Shown in pieces: positions 54,100 through 64,000 of a stretch of DNA of 64,000 nucleotides. Position numbers and translations under genes: made by a program. Origin of the DNA: Argyresthia goedartella (lineage: Eukaryota; Arthropoda; Insecta; Lepidoptera; Argyresthiidae); NCBI GenBank assembly GCA_949825045.1, contig OX463810.1, positions 36,838,201 to 36,902,200 of the forward strand. Reading direction: 5' to 3'. The notes under the pieces are model-generated. The model saw only the letters and a program-made list of their open reading frames with translations, was not told where the DNA came from and made no database searches. The number at the start of each line of letters is the position of its first letter. The stretch's first letter is position 1.

Positions 54100-54841
54100 C
54101 GCTAATTTTGGAAAAGATTGAAAGGTTCTTGCTTACATACATTATCGAAAAAAAAAATACTTGTTACAGTTAGTATGTCAATTCCATTAAAAAGTTCTCT
54201 TAGGGAGTCTTTGTCTTGTAAATTATAAATTGCTCGAGTAGCTCTTTTCTGTAATATAAAAATAGTTTGAATATCCGCTGCTTTCTCACAACAAGATATC
54301 ACAGGACATGATACTATGAACGTAACTAAAATAGACTAGCCTGGCTGTAGCCACATCCGTGTTTTGTCCGAAGTTCCTAACATCATAAGCCGCAGAACTA
54401 TATCTTTCAGCTTATTTATATATGTGGGCCCTTACTGCAATTTGCTATCAATGGATATTCCAAGAAGCTTCGTGTCATTTACTAATTCTAACGTGTTGCT
54501 GTTTAACACTAAACTAGTTTCAACTTGTTTGACATATCGAAGTGAGAATTTGATACACTTGGTTTTACAAGCGTTTAACAATAAATAATTAACTGTGAAC
54601 CTAATCAAGGCTAAAGACAATACATGATTAAGGTCATAAGCGTCTTTTATTTTGTCAGTGAAGTATCATCAGCAAACAACACTACATCAGTCAATTTCTC
54701 CACCATAACTGTTATTAGGAGCAAAACTTCGTTATTATAAACTCGAAAACCAGTAAGATAAGATATATTTTGCGAATGTTCATGCGGACTGACACTAATG
54801 AGATTGGCCGACTGATTGCGCTCGGAGGCCGAAGGAATCAT
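54100..54841 (-). pseudogene. LINE D reverse transcriptase remnant
   Basis: Successive minus-strand frames give VVLFADDTSLTK (catalytic FADD, about 54690-54650), NACKTKCIKFS and DTKLLGISIDSKLQ (54600-54435), and IFILQKRATRAIYNLQDKDS (54270-54200). Several frame changes separate them. It is a dead copy. Confidence 0.8.
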
Positions 54842-54845
54842 TTAA

Positions 54846-55603
54846 TTTCAGAATCCTCTGCGGGTAGGTAAGCCCCTCAATTCCGAGAGCATTACAGACG
54901 GAATTCGGATTTAATAAATCCGTCATGGAAATCGCAAAAATACATATTTACTAGAGGGTAGTATTTTAATCTGTTGCTACAGCAGTAGGGTCGGGCAAAT
55001 TCATTAAAATGTAAGTCGATTTACATGGTTTGTATGCAAATATGGTATTAATTAAGTAATTTTCGGGGACGAACAATTGAAATGCCACTGCTTTTCTTGC
55101 ATACTATATTATAGGTATATTTGGGGTTCACGTGCGTTGGGGATCATCTGAAATAGGTGGACTGAAAGAACCTTCATTTGCCAAACGCAACCAGAGGTTC
55201 TGAAGTTCTCACATATAAGAATCGATCGATTTTGAGTAGCGATTCGCCTTCCCTGTTCTTTATAATTATCCCGGAATCATCTATGTAATCATGAAGGGTA
55301 TATTTTTCCTTGCGCGATATTCCAGCACTTGGTACGTCAGTGCTCCAAAAGAGTACAACGCTGCGGCAAGTTTCACCGGTACGGTGGCGTGCAACCCTAG
55401 ACAAGCACAAGATTGCGTGCCTTCGTATGCAAATTTACAAAATTACTCCCAATACTCACTAACTAGATGCTTCTCTGTTCTACGACTAAAATTGCTTCGT
55501 CAATGTCAGAGATGAACTTACAGAGTGAGACATGATTTATTATTTTTTACCTTGTCATTAACCGCTGAATTGGTTCCTACTTTCATAGCTACACTGAGAA
55601 ATG
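54846..55603. other. No gene seen
   Basis: Short frames only, without recognisable domains. Confidence 0.4.
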
Positions 55604-55993
55604 AATCGCGCACGAAGGGTTCGGTACCACCGTTCAATGGAAGCGATGGTGTGGAGTGAATAGTTTGGATTTTACACAGCAAAATATTGTTTACAAAGTT
55701 ATTGGTGAGGTTACTTTCACACTTCATGTACGTAACCAGGTGCATCCATAAGTTTGTATGTGGTATTGAAAGAATTGTTGTATGGGAGCCCCCTTAAATA
55801 TTTCTTTTATCCTGTTTTTTAGTATTTGTTGTTATAGCGGCAACATAAATACATAATCTGTGAAAATTTCAACTCTCTAGCTAGCTAGGTTCTTGAGATA
55901 CAGCCTGGTGACAGACGGACGGATGGACGGACGGACGGACAGCGGAGTCTTAGTAATAGGGTCCCGTTTGGAACCCTTCGGGTACGGAACCCT
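55604..55993 (-). repeat. AGGGTTCCGTA interspersed repeat, inverted copy
   Basis: The minus strand gives AGGGTTCCGTACCCGAAGGG at 55993, then the CCGTCCGTCC run, TTTAAGGGGGCTCCCATACA, ATGCACCTGGTTACGTAC and CGAACCCTTCGTGCGCGATT at 55604. The final CTCGCACTTGACCGG end is missing. It is very similar to the 47.3 and 51.5 kb copies. Confidence 0.9.
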
Positions 55994-57249
55994 AAAAAAT
56001 CGAATCCAAAAGCACTCAATACAAAGCGGCGATTCACCACAGCTTAGCCACACGAGTAGAAAACCGTGCGTTGGCTGTCAGATGGCAATTTTCCCAGATC
56101 CTGGGGCTCCGGTGGCGTCGCCGGCGCTCCCCGGGCGCTTCGGCCCGACGCCTCCGCCCCAAGCCGGCGAGTTGAAACTCAGAGTAATTAGCACTGGACC
56201 CGACTTGCAATGAAAATCCACTAGAGTAGTGTGTAGAGGTAGACATTTTACTAACTGTGTGTTAGTAAAATGTCAAACATTGTCAGCAGCTAAGTTCTAT
56301 GGATATCGACAACTCAATTTTCGGATTCGAAACTCTTTGCTTAAACTTGCTTTACTTACTTACTCTGCGATTCATTAACGTCATGGGAACGAAACTCTTT
56401 ACTTACTTACTCTGAAGCACTTATCTCCCTCTATGTGATTTGAGTTTTCTGTAACATAGCTGCGGGGGATGAAGTGACGTAGCTACAGAAACACAACTAT
56501 AGATGCTTACTAAATGTCATCGTAGCAGACACCTACATACTTATACGGTCAGCTGATTTGTATGGAGAAGTGAAATATTGAGTTGCTCTGATCAAATCTT
56601 TCAAATTCATAGTAAAAGTTGCTCAGAATTATGTCCCTAACGACCTTTTAAAATATGGCTAGACCTTTCTGTTACAACCTGTTTATAACATGACTGGGCA
56701 CTTACTATTACGTAAACACGTATGGTCATAATGCAGAAGTACTAGTGTTAAGTATGAGCAAGCGGAGGGTTTCCAGTAGTAGTTGCTCTGAGACCGTCCG
56801 TACAACTCTCAGTTGAACTCTCAGCTGAACGGACGCCGCGCCGGGCGCACGCGGCCTTTTATGCAATAATGGTGCAGCGGACGAAGTGTTATTGCCGCCG
56901 CGGTAGGCGAGGCATGCACACATACAGTATAGGCGGTGCACACTAGTACTAGCCAGCCTTCCTTGCGATTATATTGAATTCCCAGCAATATTATACAAAT
57001 ACTTACACATTATCTTTATTAACAAAAGCTAACATATAACTTGGTGGCCGTGGTGTTCAATCACTGTTTGGCAATGTATTGTAATGCCAAATACAAAGTA
57101 GTGATTCAGTAGAATTTTAGGGTCCGTGGCTTAGTCCCCCAGTGGTCGACGCACCTGTGGTCGAGGCCGCCGGTCAGTTTAATAGAGATAATAATTTACG
57201 GACCTTATTCCGGCTGTGAAAGTTCAATGCTCCTCCCTGTGGTAGGAGT
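55994..57249. other. No supported gene; two GC-rich patches
   Basis: GC-rich blocks at about 56095-56175 and 56830-56920 interrupt AT-rich DNA. Neither holds a recognisable coding sequence. ACTTACTTACTCTG recurs at about 56350 and 56400 and again at 63540. Confidence 0.4.
56242..56274. repeat. Perfect 14-bp hairpin
   Basis: GACATTTTACTAAC (56242-56255) pairs exactly with 56261-56274 around TGTGT. Confidence 0.85.
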
Positions 57250-57560
57250 ACTTTGATGAGAGATCGCTGAGAGTTGGGATTTGGTACAAAACCATACAGT
57301 CTGAGCCTCCCCGTTTCCCATGGTTTGATGGATGTAAGATGAAAAGACAAGATATCATCGTTGCTCTGAGGCTTCGCTCCGGACACATCCCACTGAATAA
57401 GTTTGGATATTTGATGCGCAAAGTCGAGTCTCCCAATTGTACAGAGAATGCGGTGTGGTGAGGATGTTACTCACATTCTTATGGATTGTGTCCGGAATGA
57501 GGCCTTTATGATGCGAGTTTATCTGCAGTTGGTGGTTGTAATAGCTCTCTGGATTCCCCT
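57250..57560 (+). pseudogene. LINE C-terminal fragment
   Basis: The plus strand reads IWYKTIQSEPPRFPWFDG, then DIIVALRLRSGHIPLNKFGY and LMRKVESPNCTE, a frame change, and then EDVTHILMDC. The RLRSGH...CxxC...H-x3-4-C pattern is the C-terminal zinc-knuckle region found after the RT/RNase H domains in I- and R1-group LINEs. RT itself is absent. Confidence 0.75.
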
Positions 57561-58459
57561 TTATCCCGGGAAGCCAAAATGCTGTACAAACTTGTAAAAT
57601 TTATTTAAAAAAATTGTTTAAAAAAATAAAAATAAAAATTTAAAAAAAGTGTTATGTCCGTTTTGTTATTGGTTAAGTTTAAGTAGTTCAAAAGAGTGAC
57701 ATGGTCATATTATGTGAAATGTACCACTCTTTATAAAAATAATGATTATAAAAAAAAAGTAATCGGTGATGAACAGAGTGTTGCTTTCGGTACATTTAAC
57801 GAGACCTGACGGGATTTTGATACCTCGAGAAGAATACAAGCTAATCCTATAAATAAAGGTTCCGCAAATGCAGGCAGAGTTAGCTAAAGTTTAAACTGAA
57901 ACTAAACTAGCAGCATCGGTTGAGCTAGTTTGGTGAGGTTATTTCAGCAGGTCATAGAGTTTACAATGCAGGTTTATTCCTTGGCTGTATATTAAATTGC
58001 AAATTAGAGTGAGCAATAAATTAGGAAGAGTAGGCGTTGTCGGCACGTTTGCCTCTCGAGTGTTGACTAATGAAAATATGTTGCGAAGTACCGGCCTGGA
58101 TGTCTTGCCTGCAGAGCCCGCGAAGTGTTGTTGGGGCATACTTTTACCCAAACAGTTTTAGACTGTCTAACTTGTAGATATAACTTAGCAGCTGCTTGCT
58201 GACTGAACATAGGGAAATATGAGCCTGTGCTACCCCGTATGGAAAGCGGCGTGACAGCATGAAGCGTGAATATTTTATATAACAGAGATAATATAGATAT
58301 TTACAAACATTGTATGGGTGCAGAAATTGTAGGTAAGTTAATCTTCCTCCTATAAATGGAATCATATCCTATCTTATCTTATAAACGGAATGAACGGATC
58401 ATACAGATTTAGCAATACATATTATATCTATACTTTCTCAAGGAAAGCATTACTAACAT
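57561..58459. other. No gene seen
   Basis: 58205-58262 (GCCTGTGCTACCCCGTATGG, then AAAGCGGCGTGACAGCATG) resembles the right end of SINE2. The rest is unassigned. Confidence 0.4.
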
Positions 58460-58650
58460 AACATATCATTTACATACAGGCACATACACACTACACACAT
58501 GTCGTGGGAACCAGAAGCAGAGACGTCACAAACATGTAAACATCCAAGACCTGGTTTTTTTCCAGCCGGGATTCGAGCCCGGGACCGCACGCTTGGGAAG
58601 CACAGCCTCGACCGCCTCACCACAGAGGTCGTCGTACTGCGGCTCAATCC
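58460..58650 (-). mobile_element. SINE1, tRNA-derived, best copy
   Basis: The minus strand begins with GACGACCTCTGTGGTGAGGC (A-box region), continues through CTTCCCAAGCGTGCGG to the B box GGGCTCGAATCCCGG at about 58568-58582, then AACCAGGTCTTGGATGTTTA, GACGTCTCTGCTTCTGGTTC and GCCTGTATGTAAATG. It is the clearest tRNA-like head of the family in the window. Confidence 0.8.
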
Positions 58651-60256
58651 ATCGACCTACTTCCGCACTGAGGAAAAATTATAAGCAGAAAATCCCTATC
58701 AGGGGCGGTTCGATCACGTCCACTCAAGCGTTAGGAATTCATCCACATAGGGGAATAGGTAGGAAGCGCCGTCTCCGCCTGCCGCCTTCGAGACTACGAA
58801 ACTGGAATCGAGAATTCCAATTCTTCACTATGGCTCTTTCACCCATGACGGATCAGCCACAGAAGAACATCGCATCGTGGATTACTGGGACTAGACAAAA
58901 GGCAAGATTGAAAATGAAAAGTTGAATACGTAAATGTGCCATAATTTTCCCGAGAAAAGTATTTTGCGCAGATTCTGTAATTTCACGATACACTGAACAG
59001 ACGATGAGACTATTAGGGCCGACTCCAGGCTACTCTGAGGACATCTCGGGATTTAACAATGCTTTAACGAAAACTTGCAAACTTTTTTAGAAAGGTATCA
59101 AGTACCAATAAATCTGTAAAATGTTCTTACTTTTTATTTTGAATAACGAAAATATCGTACGATATCAATCTCTACTACAGCAAATAAATCATTCCAATCC
59201 TTATTAATATATCAACATATTGCTGCCTCCGTTATAAAAGCATTGGCCAGTAGTACGCAGCCAACAGTGCGGAAATATCTCTCACCGAGCTGGGAACAAC
59301 TTAAACAGTTTAAGCCTTTGAAGATAACACTATGTCCTAACTATATAAACATACTATTACCTATTTATATAAACCTTATAAATCAAGAATATGCAAGCCT
59401 GATTGTCGAGGCCTTAAGGTGACACAAGAAAATGGGGGTTTTTCAAATTAATTTACTACACTATAAAGTAATCTATCTATAGAGTTGATTTTTAGGTTTC
59501 CGTTTATTGAGATCCTCACTGAAGGAAATTGCGATTGGATGAAATTTTCTCGATAGAATTGAATTACGGAAAGACCTCTAAATTGTTCTATTTGTTCCTG
59601 TAATTCTGAAATCCCAACTAATTTAATTGCGGAACTGCATTCAAAATGTGTATATTATGTATTCGTAAGCTTTCCTTGAAAATATTTTTAACAAAATAGC
59701 GTAGTTTATTATAAAACAATTTTTATCTGGTTTGGAGCGAGTTTGAGTCGAGCGCATTGTTTGCGCTCTCTTTTATTTCTTATGTGGAAGTAATTAACGC
59801 TGTCACTTTCGTTTACATTCGTTTTCCTTTTATATTAACCTTAATTCATATAACCCATTGCAACAATGCCAGGTACATCTTTAAATCCCTAGATCAGTGT
59901 TATATTTAGCAGAATATTCGCATACACCACAAGCACTTTCCTCGTCAGTTCAGTACTCAGCATTCATTAATAACTTGGCTAAGAATGCACGGATGTGGTT
60001 TCCGATCTCCGCTTGTGGTTCATTTCATGCAAATTTCCCCCCTGAGTAACAAATTTTCGAGGGTTTTTCACGTTGCAAATTCCCTGCGAAACGTAGTTGA
60101 ATTTAAAAGCACATTTTAAACCCCTTCTGGCAGGATCATTGATTGCCTTCGTTTCCAAACGTCAGGATCTGTCTGCGACCGTTACCTTTGACGGCAGCTA
60201 TTAAATTAACTGTAGTTACGGTAGGTAGCTATAGGTAGGTAACTGTAGGCTGCCTT
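58651..60256. other. No gene seen
   Basis: About 1.6 kb of AT-rich DNA. A 110-codon frame runs from the SINE into its right flank (58593-58925) with no recognisable domain. Confidence 0.4.
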
Positions 60257-60332
60257 AAATCTGGTGGAACGGGTGTGAAAATCGACGTTCCACAAGATTC
60301 CGTATTAGGTCCTTTATTATTCCTGGTATATA
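60257..60332 (+). pseudogene. LINE D-like RT fragment
   Basis: The plus strand reads GVKIDVPQDSVLGPLLFLVY, the RT block-4 motif, then ends abruptly at CTGGTATA where TAGGGTATCCCGTAAATAAT begins. The LINE D copy at 9.07 kb is interrupted at the same codon position. Confidence 0.75.
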
Positions 60333-60696
60333 GGGTATCCCGTAAATAATAGTCCAAGGGAAGACAGCTCACCGAATTTCCTTAAACCAATTAGAATATT
60401 AAAAAAAAATAGGGAAACCAAGTTTTTTTTTCTAGTCTACCGTCCATCCGTAGCATCATATATTTTTTTATGCTGTCGCTGCAAATGATTTTATTTCCTA
60501 GATCTTATTTTTAATAAAATAAAGCTAAATCATTAGCCAATTATCCAGATAACAGTTTTGTTGCTAACCTTTAGATCATAAATATGATTATTTCCGACTT
60601 CAGATAACCGAAATTGGAAATAATCTCTCTGAAAAAATCTCGTGCAAAAAAATATCACTTTGAAATGGATCATTATTTTAAAACTTGTACACTCAA
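60333..60696 (+). other. Possible TAGGGTATCCCG-type element
   Basis: The sequence starting TAGGGTATCCCGTAAATAAT resembles the opening of MITE families with TACAGGG or TATAGGG ends. I cannot find the other end. Confidence 0.3.
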
Positions 60697-60960
60697 CAAA
60701 TCAAATCAAAATTATTTTATTTTAGATATTTACATATACTAAGTAAACCTTTTTTCGCCTCTTCTCTACATTTGACCACTATGGGAAATTAACACCGATA
60801 GATTGATTGTTAGATCACTTTTAAAACTACTCATACAAATATTAATATTATAAATAATAAGCAGGGATAAATAATTACAAAATTATTAAAAGAGAGTTTT
60901 GTGTTGAGTTAAAGCCTTGTCATTTCCTGTATAAAATTATCATAGTATGTATGTGGTAAA
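60697..60960 (-). mobile_element. LINE D 3' UTR fragment
   Basis: The minus strand gives the 3' UTR with AATGTAGAGAAGAGGCG, TTTACTTAGTATATGTAAAT and a (TTTGA)-like tail at 60697-60712. It supplies the uninterrupted version of the stretch into which the hAT and compound elements inserted at 51-54 kb. Confidence 0.65.
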
Positions 60961-61198
60961 GTCGTATTTACATGGTTAATTGCTCAAATGGCAATTTTGA
61001 CATCCAGATATTTTTTCACAGAATGATGTGTAGTTCTGCTGCCGCTACAGCAACTCATAATTAACTACACGAGATTTTATAAATTAAAGTGTGTCCCCAT
61101 ACAAGCAAGGTTTGTAATGCCCAGGTATCGCCAAATCAACTTCATTCAAATATCATCGCAAATTTAGGCTTAACACGCACGTGGCAACAGTAATACAT
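60961..61198 (+). repeat. Decayed AGGGTTCCGTA-type body
   Basis: GTTCTGCTGCCGCTACAGCA and GTGTGTCCCCATACAAGCAA are degraded forms of the GTTGCCGCTATAACAACA and GGGGGCTCCCATACAACA blocks. The ends are lost. Confidence 0.4.
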
Positions 61199-62121
61199 AA
61201 AGCAAATTGCAAAGGAGACCCCACATAAATAAATTAGCTGGTAGATTAATTTCTGCGGCATAGGCTGTTAGGAAAATCATACAAAACACAGATGTGGCTA
61301 TAGCCAGGCTAGTCTTGTTGAGTTATTTTCATAGTGTCATGTCTCATGTATCTTGTTGTGGGGAAAAGCAGCGGTTCCAACTATTTTTATATACCAGAAA
61401 AGAGCTATTCGAGCTATTCATAATTTAAAACGCACAGACTCCCTAAGAGAACTTTTTAAAAGAAATTGACTTACTAACAATAGCTAGTCAATTAATTTTC
61501 GAAAATATAATGTAACATGTACGCATGTACCTTAAATTTTCCAATATTTGCTGAAGCTGTAATGTTAATCCAAGAAATCGTCACAGAATAGTTACGCCAC
61601 GGGTTAGACTCGTGAAAGTTAAGAATTATTTCAAGGATCGGTGCATTCTCTACCACAACAAGATAACTCTGGAGATTTTGACATTTCCATTGGAGGAATT
61701 CAAAACCATGTAAAAGGAGTTTCTCTAAAAATAAATATTACAATATTCAAGATGATATAAATTACAAGAGTGATAATAATTAATATCGTAATATTTGTAT
61801 TATTTAAACACAACCAATTTTTAAGAGATAACTCTTGGAGATTTTTGGCCTTTCTCTCCCACAGTGGTCCAATATAGAAGAGACAAAAAAATACTTTTAC
61901 TAAGTATATGTAAATATCGCCAATCTCGTTGGCGCTGCGGTAGTCGCTCACCATGCGAGATGTCCCGGGTTCGTTCCCTGTCAGGGGATAAAGGAAAAAT
62001 ACCAGGTCTTGGAAGTTTATATATGTGTGAAGTCGCTGTCTCTGTTTCAATGAATGTGCCTGTATAAATGTTTACGTTTATGTTTATCTACAGTAATAAA
62101 AAAAAATTGACTTTGACTTTA
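61199..62121 (+). mobile_element. LINE D 3' part with a nested SINE
   Basis: A degenerate ORF2 C-terminus (FIYQKRAIRAIHNLKRTDSL at about 61395-61455, then a stop) is followed by the 3' UTR with CTCCCACAGTGGTCCAATAT. SINE1 then intervenes (61921-62085), and the UTR resumes at TCTACAGTAATAAA to end in GACTTTGACTTT at 62121. The last segment matches the LINE D end at 3781-3830. Confidence 0.75.
61921..62085 (+). mobile_element. SINE1, tRNA-derived, nested in LINE D
   Basis: The head is TTGGCGCTGCGGTAGTCGC (A-box region) and CCCGGGTTCGTTCCC (B box, about 61963-61977). The body is CCAGGTCTTGGAAGTTTATA, GAAGTCGCTGTCTCTGTTTC and TGCCTGTATAAATG. It is bounded on both sides by LINE D 3' UTR (AAATATC before, TCTACAGTAAT after). 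Confidence 0.75.
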
Positions 62122-63559
62122 AGCTATATAAATTGTACTCAGACTCTGTTTCAAAAGTTAGACCGTGTTGCTACAAAAAATATTACACGTCATAGTTTAA
62201 TCTTACCGTCAAAGGCTTAAAATATCAGATTATGTAGAAGACAAGAAAGCTTGGGAAGGTGTTTGCTCCAATTCTGTAAAAAATAACGTATAAAGCTGGA
62301 GGTTTCTAGTCGCCTCTTTGCCTCCAGCATCTAAAACATTGAGGTGACGGAATTCAAATTGAGTTCTATATTTCCCTTTATCTTATGTTTGTGTTACTTT
62401 AAGGTTTTACATTCTCCAAATGTAACCTATGTGTTTCTTAGGGAAATAAACTCTTTTTGAATTTTGAACTTCATAATAAAAGTTAAATCCTATTTTCGTC
62501 TTTAAACAAGAGTTGAACAGGAGATTATTTTTTTGTGATAAGACCCATAAAGGTTATAATCTCCCAGCTCGTCCCGATTGTATTTATTCTCGTCAAATAG
62601 TATTTACGACTGAAAACTGTTTTAGCACAAATGGATGAATGGTAGTCAAATGTGATTCTTAATGAAACAGATATTCTGCTAACTGAAGTGCCGATTGAAA
62701 CACTCATCACTGAACATTTTAGTTTACAAACTTTTTAATTAAAGTTCACAATATCCGAACATACTACACATTCATAAACAAGGTAGATTCTAAATTACAC
62801 TCGAAATGAACAGAATATTAGTTCATAGCGTTCCGTAATATGCAAATGCGACACAATTAATATACACTCGCAATCTGGGCACGCTGCAACGAGTAAATGT
62901 ATCAGCAAACACCACTATAACAAGACCCGCAGTCCCTTTCATTACTTTTGAATAAAGGTTATAAGAACCAGGGGTTAGGGAGGGGTCAAGAAACGCTGGG
63001 GTGGATTAATAAAGCCCTACTGACACTGCCCGATGGGGAATCATTGGTGGCATTTGCATTGGAATGCAAATTATATTAGACTTTGATAGATTCCGTGTAA
63101 CAGATAGATAATCACGTATATTGGAATTAATATTACGACTACTACGAGTCTACATAGTTTCATGATTATTTGGATTAGACAGTACTAAATCCAACGACTG
63201 CGTTGAATCACTAGTCCACTTGATCCTTCTTGCTATGGACCCTGCACCGGTGCTTGCCACGGACATTAGACTTACAAAGCTGGTGTAGAACTGTGAGCCA
63301 TTTGAGCATGGTGTGAGCTAAAAATAATCTGGTAGAGCTGCACAAAGCTTTGTGTTTCGTTAGTGGCCAGAAAATATCGCAAGCGTTGTTGTTGATGAGT
63401 CGTGAAATTGGGACTGCAAAAGGATAACAGAACTTTTGTTTTGCTCAAAAATGACCGTTTTAAGAATTTTAGCTAAGTCTGCTAAAAGTATCCGTCAAAG
63501 GATGAGTTCAGCTCGGAGCTCAGGTAAATGAAACTCTTTTACTTACTTACTCTGTGGTT
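62122..63559. other. No supported gene
   Basis: 62395-62465 (AATAAACTCTTTTTGAATTT) looks like a LINE or transcript 3' end, without coding sequence. The remainder is unassigned. Confidence 0.4.
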
Positions 63560-63808
63560 CAGAGCATGGCCCACCTCACGGAAGACTGTCCTCTATGCTC
63601 GATCGAGGGCGGACTTCAAAAAGTCCACTCCGCTGACGAAGAGACTCTCCAATGGTTGCTTAGGCTGCCGCTGTTTCATAATTTCTTTATTGCACACAAA
63701 TCATACAAAAAACAAGAGTTACATAAAAAGGCGAGCTTATCTCTAATAAGAGATCTCTTCCAGCAAACCAGGCAAACAAGGGAAAAGTTGATGGTTGAGC
63801 AGGGGTAG
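63560..63808 (+). pseudogene. LINE C-terminal fragment
   Basis: The plus strand reads MAHLTEDCPLCSIEG and then VHSADEETLQWLLRLPLFHN followed by a basic tail. The H-L-x3-CPLC pattern followed by EETLQWL resembles the zinc-knuckle end of RNase H-bearing LINEs. A stop at 63806-63808 is followed by an AT-rich (AATAAATA)n region resembling a LINE tail. It is not the same family as the fragment at 57.3 kb. Confidence 0.55.
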
Positions 63809-64000
63809 ACCTATGTGTACAATATATAAAATAATAAATAAAATAAATTAAATAATATCTATAATAAAATACTAAATACTTATTATATACTACAAATACT
63901 ATTTTATACACTATACTAATACATACTTACATGCATACTACCTATAACTCTAAAGGGAGAGGTAATGTTTCTTCACACGACTTTTAAAGATATTCAGATT

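Larger units (their letters stand above)
51165..54845 (-). mobile_element. LINE D copy carrying two nested DNA elements
   Basis: On the minus strand the RT remnant (54841-54100) is followed by a 3' UTR that is interrupted by a hAT relic (53247-53903) and a compound inverted-repeat element (51309-53203). It resumes at 51308 with GATCCAAAAATC and AATGTAGAGAAGAGGC, ending near 51165. The order matches the uninterrupted relative at 60.7-60.9 kb, except that about 45 bases are missing at the compound element. Confidence 0.75.

Noticed and set aside
58560..58640. Functional tRNA gene
   Set aside because: There is a B box and a degenerate A box but no full cloverleaf, and the SINE body follows.
62085..62121. 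SINE1 sharing its 3' tail with LINE D
   Set aside because: Only this copy has the tail; the other four SINE1 copies end differently. The tail belongs to the LINE D in which the SINE sits.

Overview
The window looks like intergenic DNA from an insect, most likely a moth or butterfly. It is AT-rich and packed with non-LTR retrotransposon (LINE) pieces, a BEL/Pao LTR retrotransposon, P-like, hAT and pogo-like DNA transposon relics, tRNA-derived SINEs and MITEs. A short repeat that starts AGGGTTCCGTA and carries TTTAAGGGGGCTCCCATAC occurs about eight times; I know it from memory as common in lepidopteran genomes. I cannot confirm the species. I find no host gene I can support, no tRNA or rRNA gene, no CRISPR array and nothing bacterial.

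Layout. 1-9.3 kb: LINE fragments on the minus strand (a 3' end at 3.2 kb, family D at 3.8 and 7.7-9.3 kb, family E at 5.8-7.6 kb). Two MITEs sit inside them with clean target duplications (5875-6207, 8236-9065). 9.3-21.5 kb: mostly featureless DNA with scattered repeats, two SINEs, a 131-bp tandem array (16.7-17.35 kb) and a small MITE. 21.6-29.1 kb: a nearly complete BEL/Pao element with two similar LTRs and a 5-bp target duplication, carrying only a few disabling lesions. 29.1-33.5 kb: nothing firm. 33.5-41.7 kb: a three-layer nest in which LINE A (with ORF1 and ORF2) is split by a P-like element with a THAP exon and again by 5'-truncated LINE B. 42.9-46.8 kb: LINE C, with two overlapping intact ORFs. 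47-51 kb: repeats, a SINE and a 67-bp minisatellite. 51.2-54.8 kb: a second nest in which a family-D LINE carries a 1.9-kb compound inverted-repeat element (itself hit by an AGGGTTCCGTA repeat) and a 657-bp hAT relic. 55-64 kb: repeats, SINEs, further LINE D pieces and two other LINE C-terminal fragments.

How it fits together. The window records successive transposon invasions. Several insertion points can be read to the base because removing the inserted element and one target copy makes the host element's reading frame continuous. The likeliest living elements are LINE C (both ORFs open) and, until recently, the BEL/Pao element and LINE B. Non-autonomous passengers (SINEs, MITEs, the hAT and P-like relics) depend on enzymes coded elsewhere. 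Naming of LINE clades is tentative because it rests on motif reading alone.
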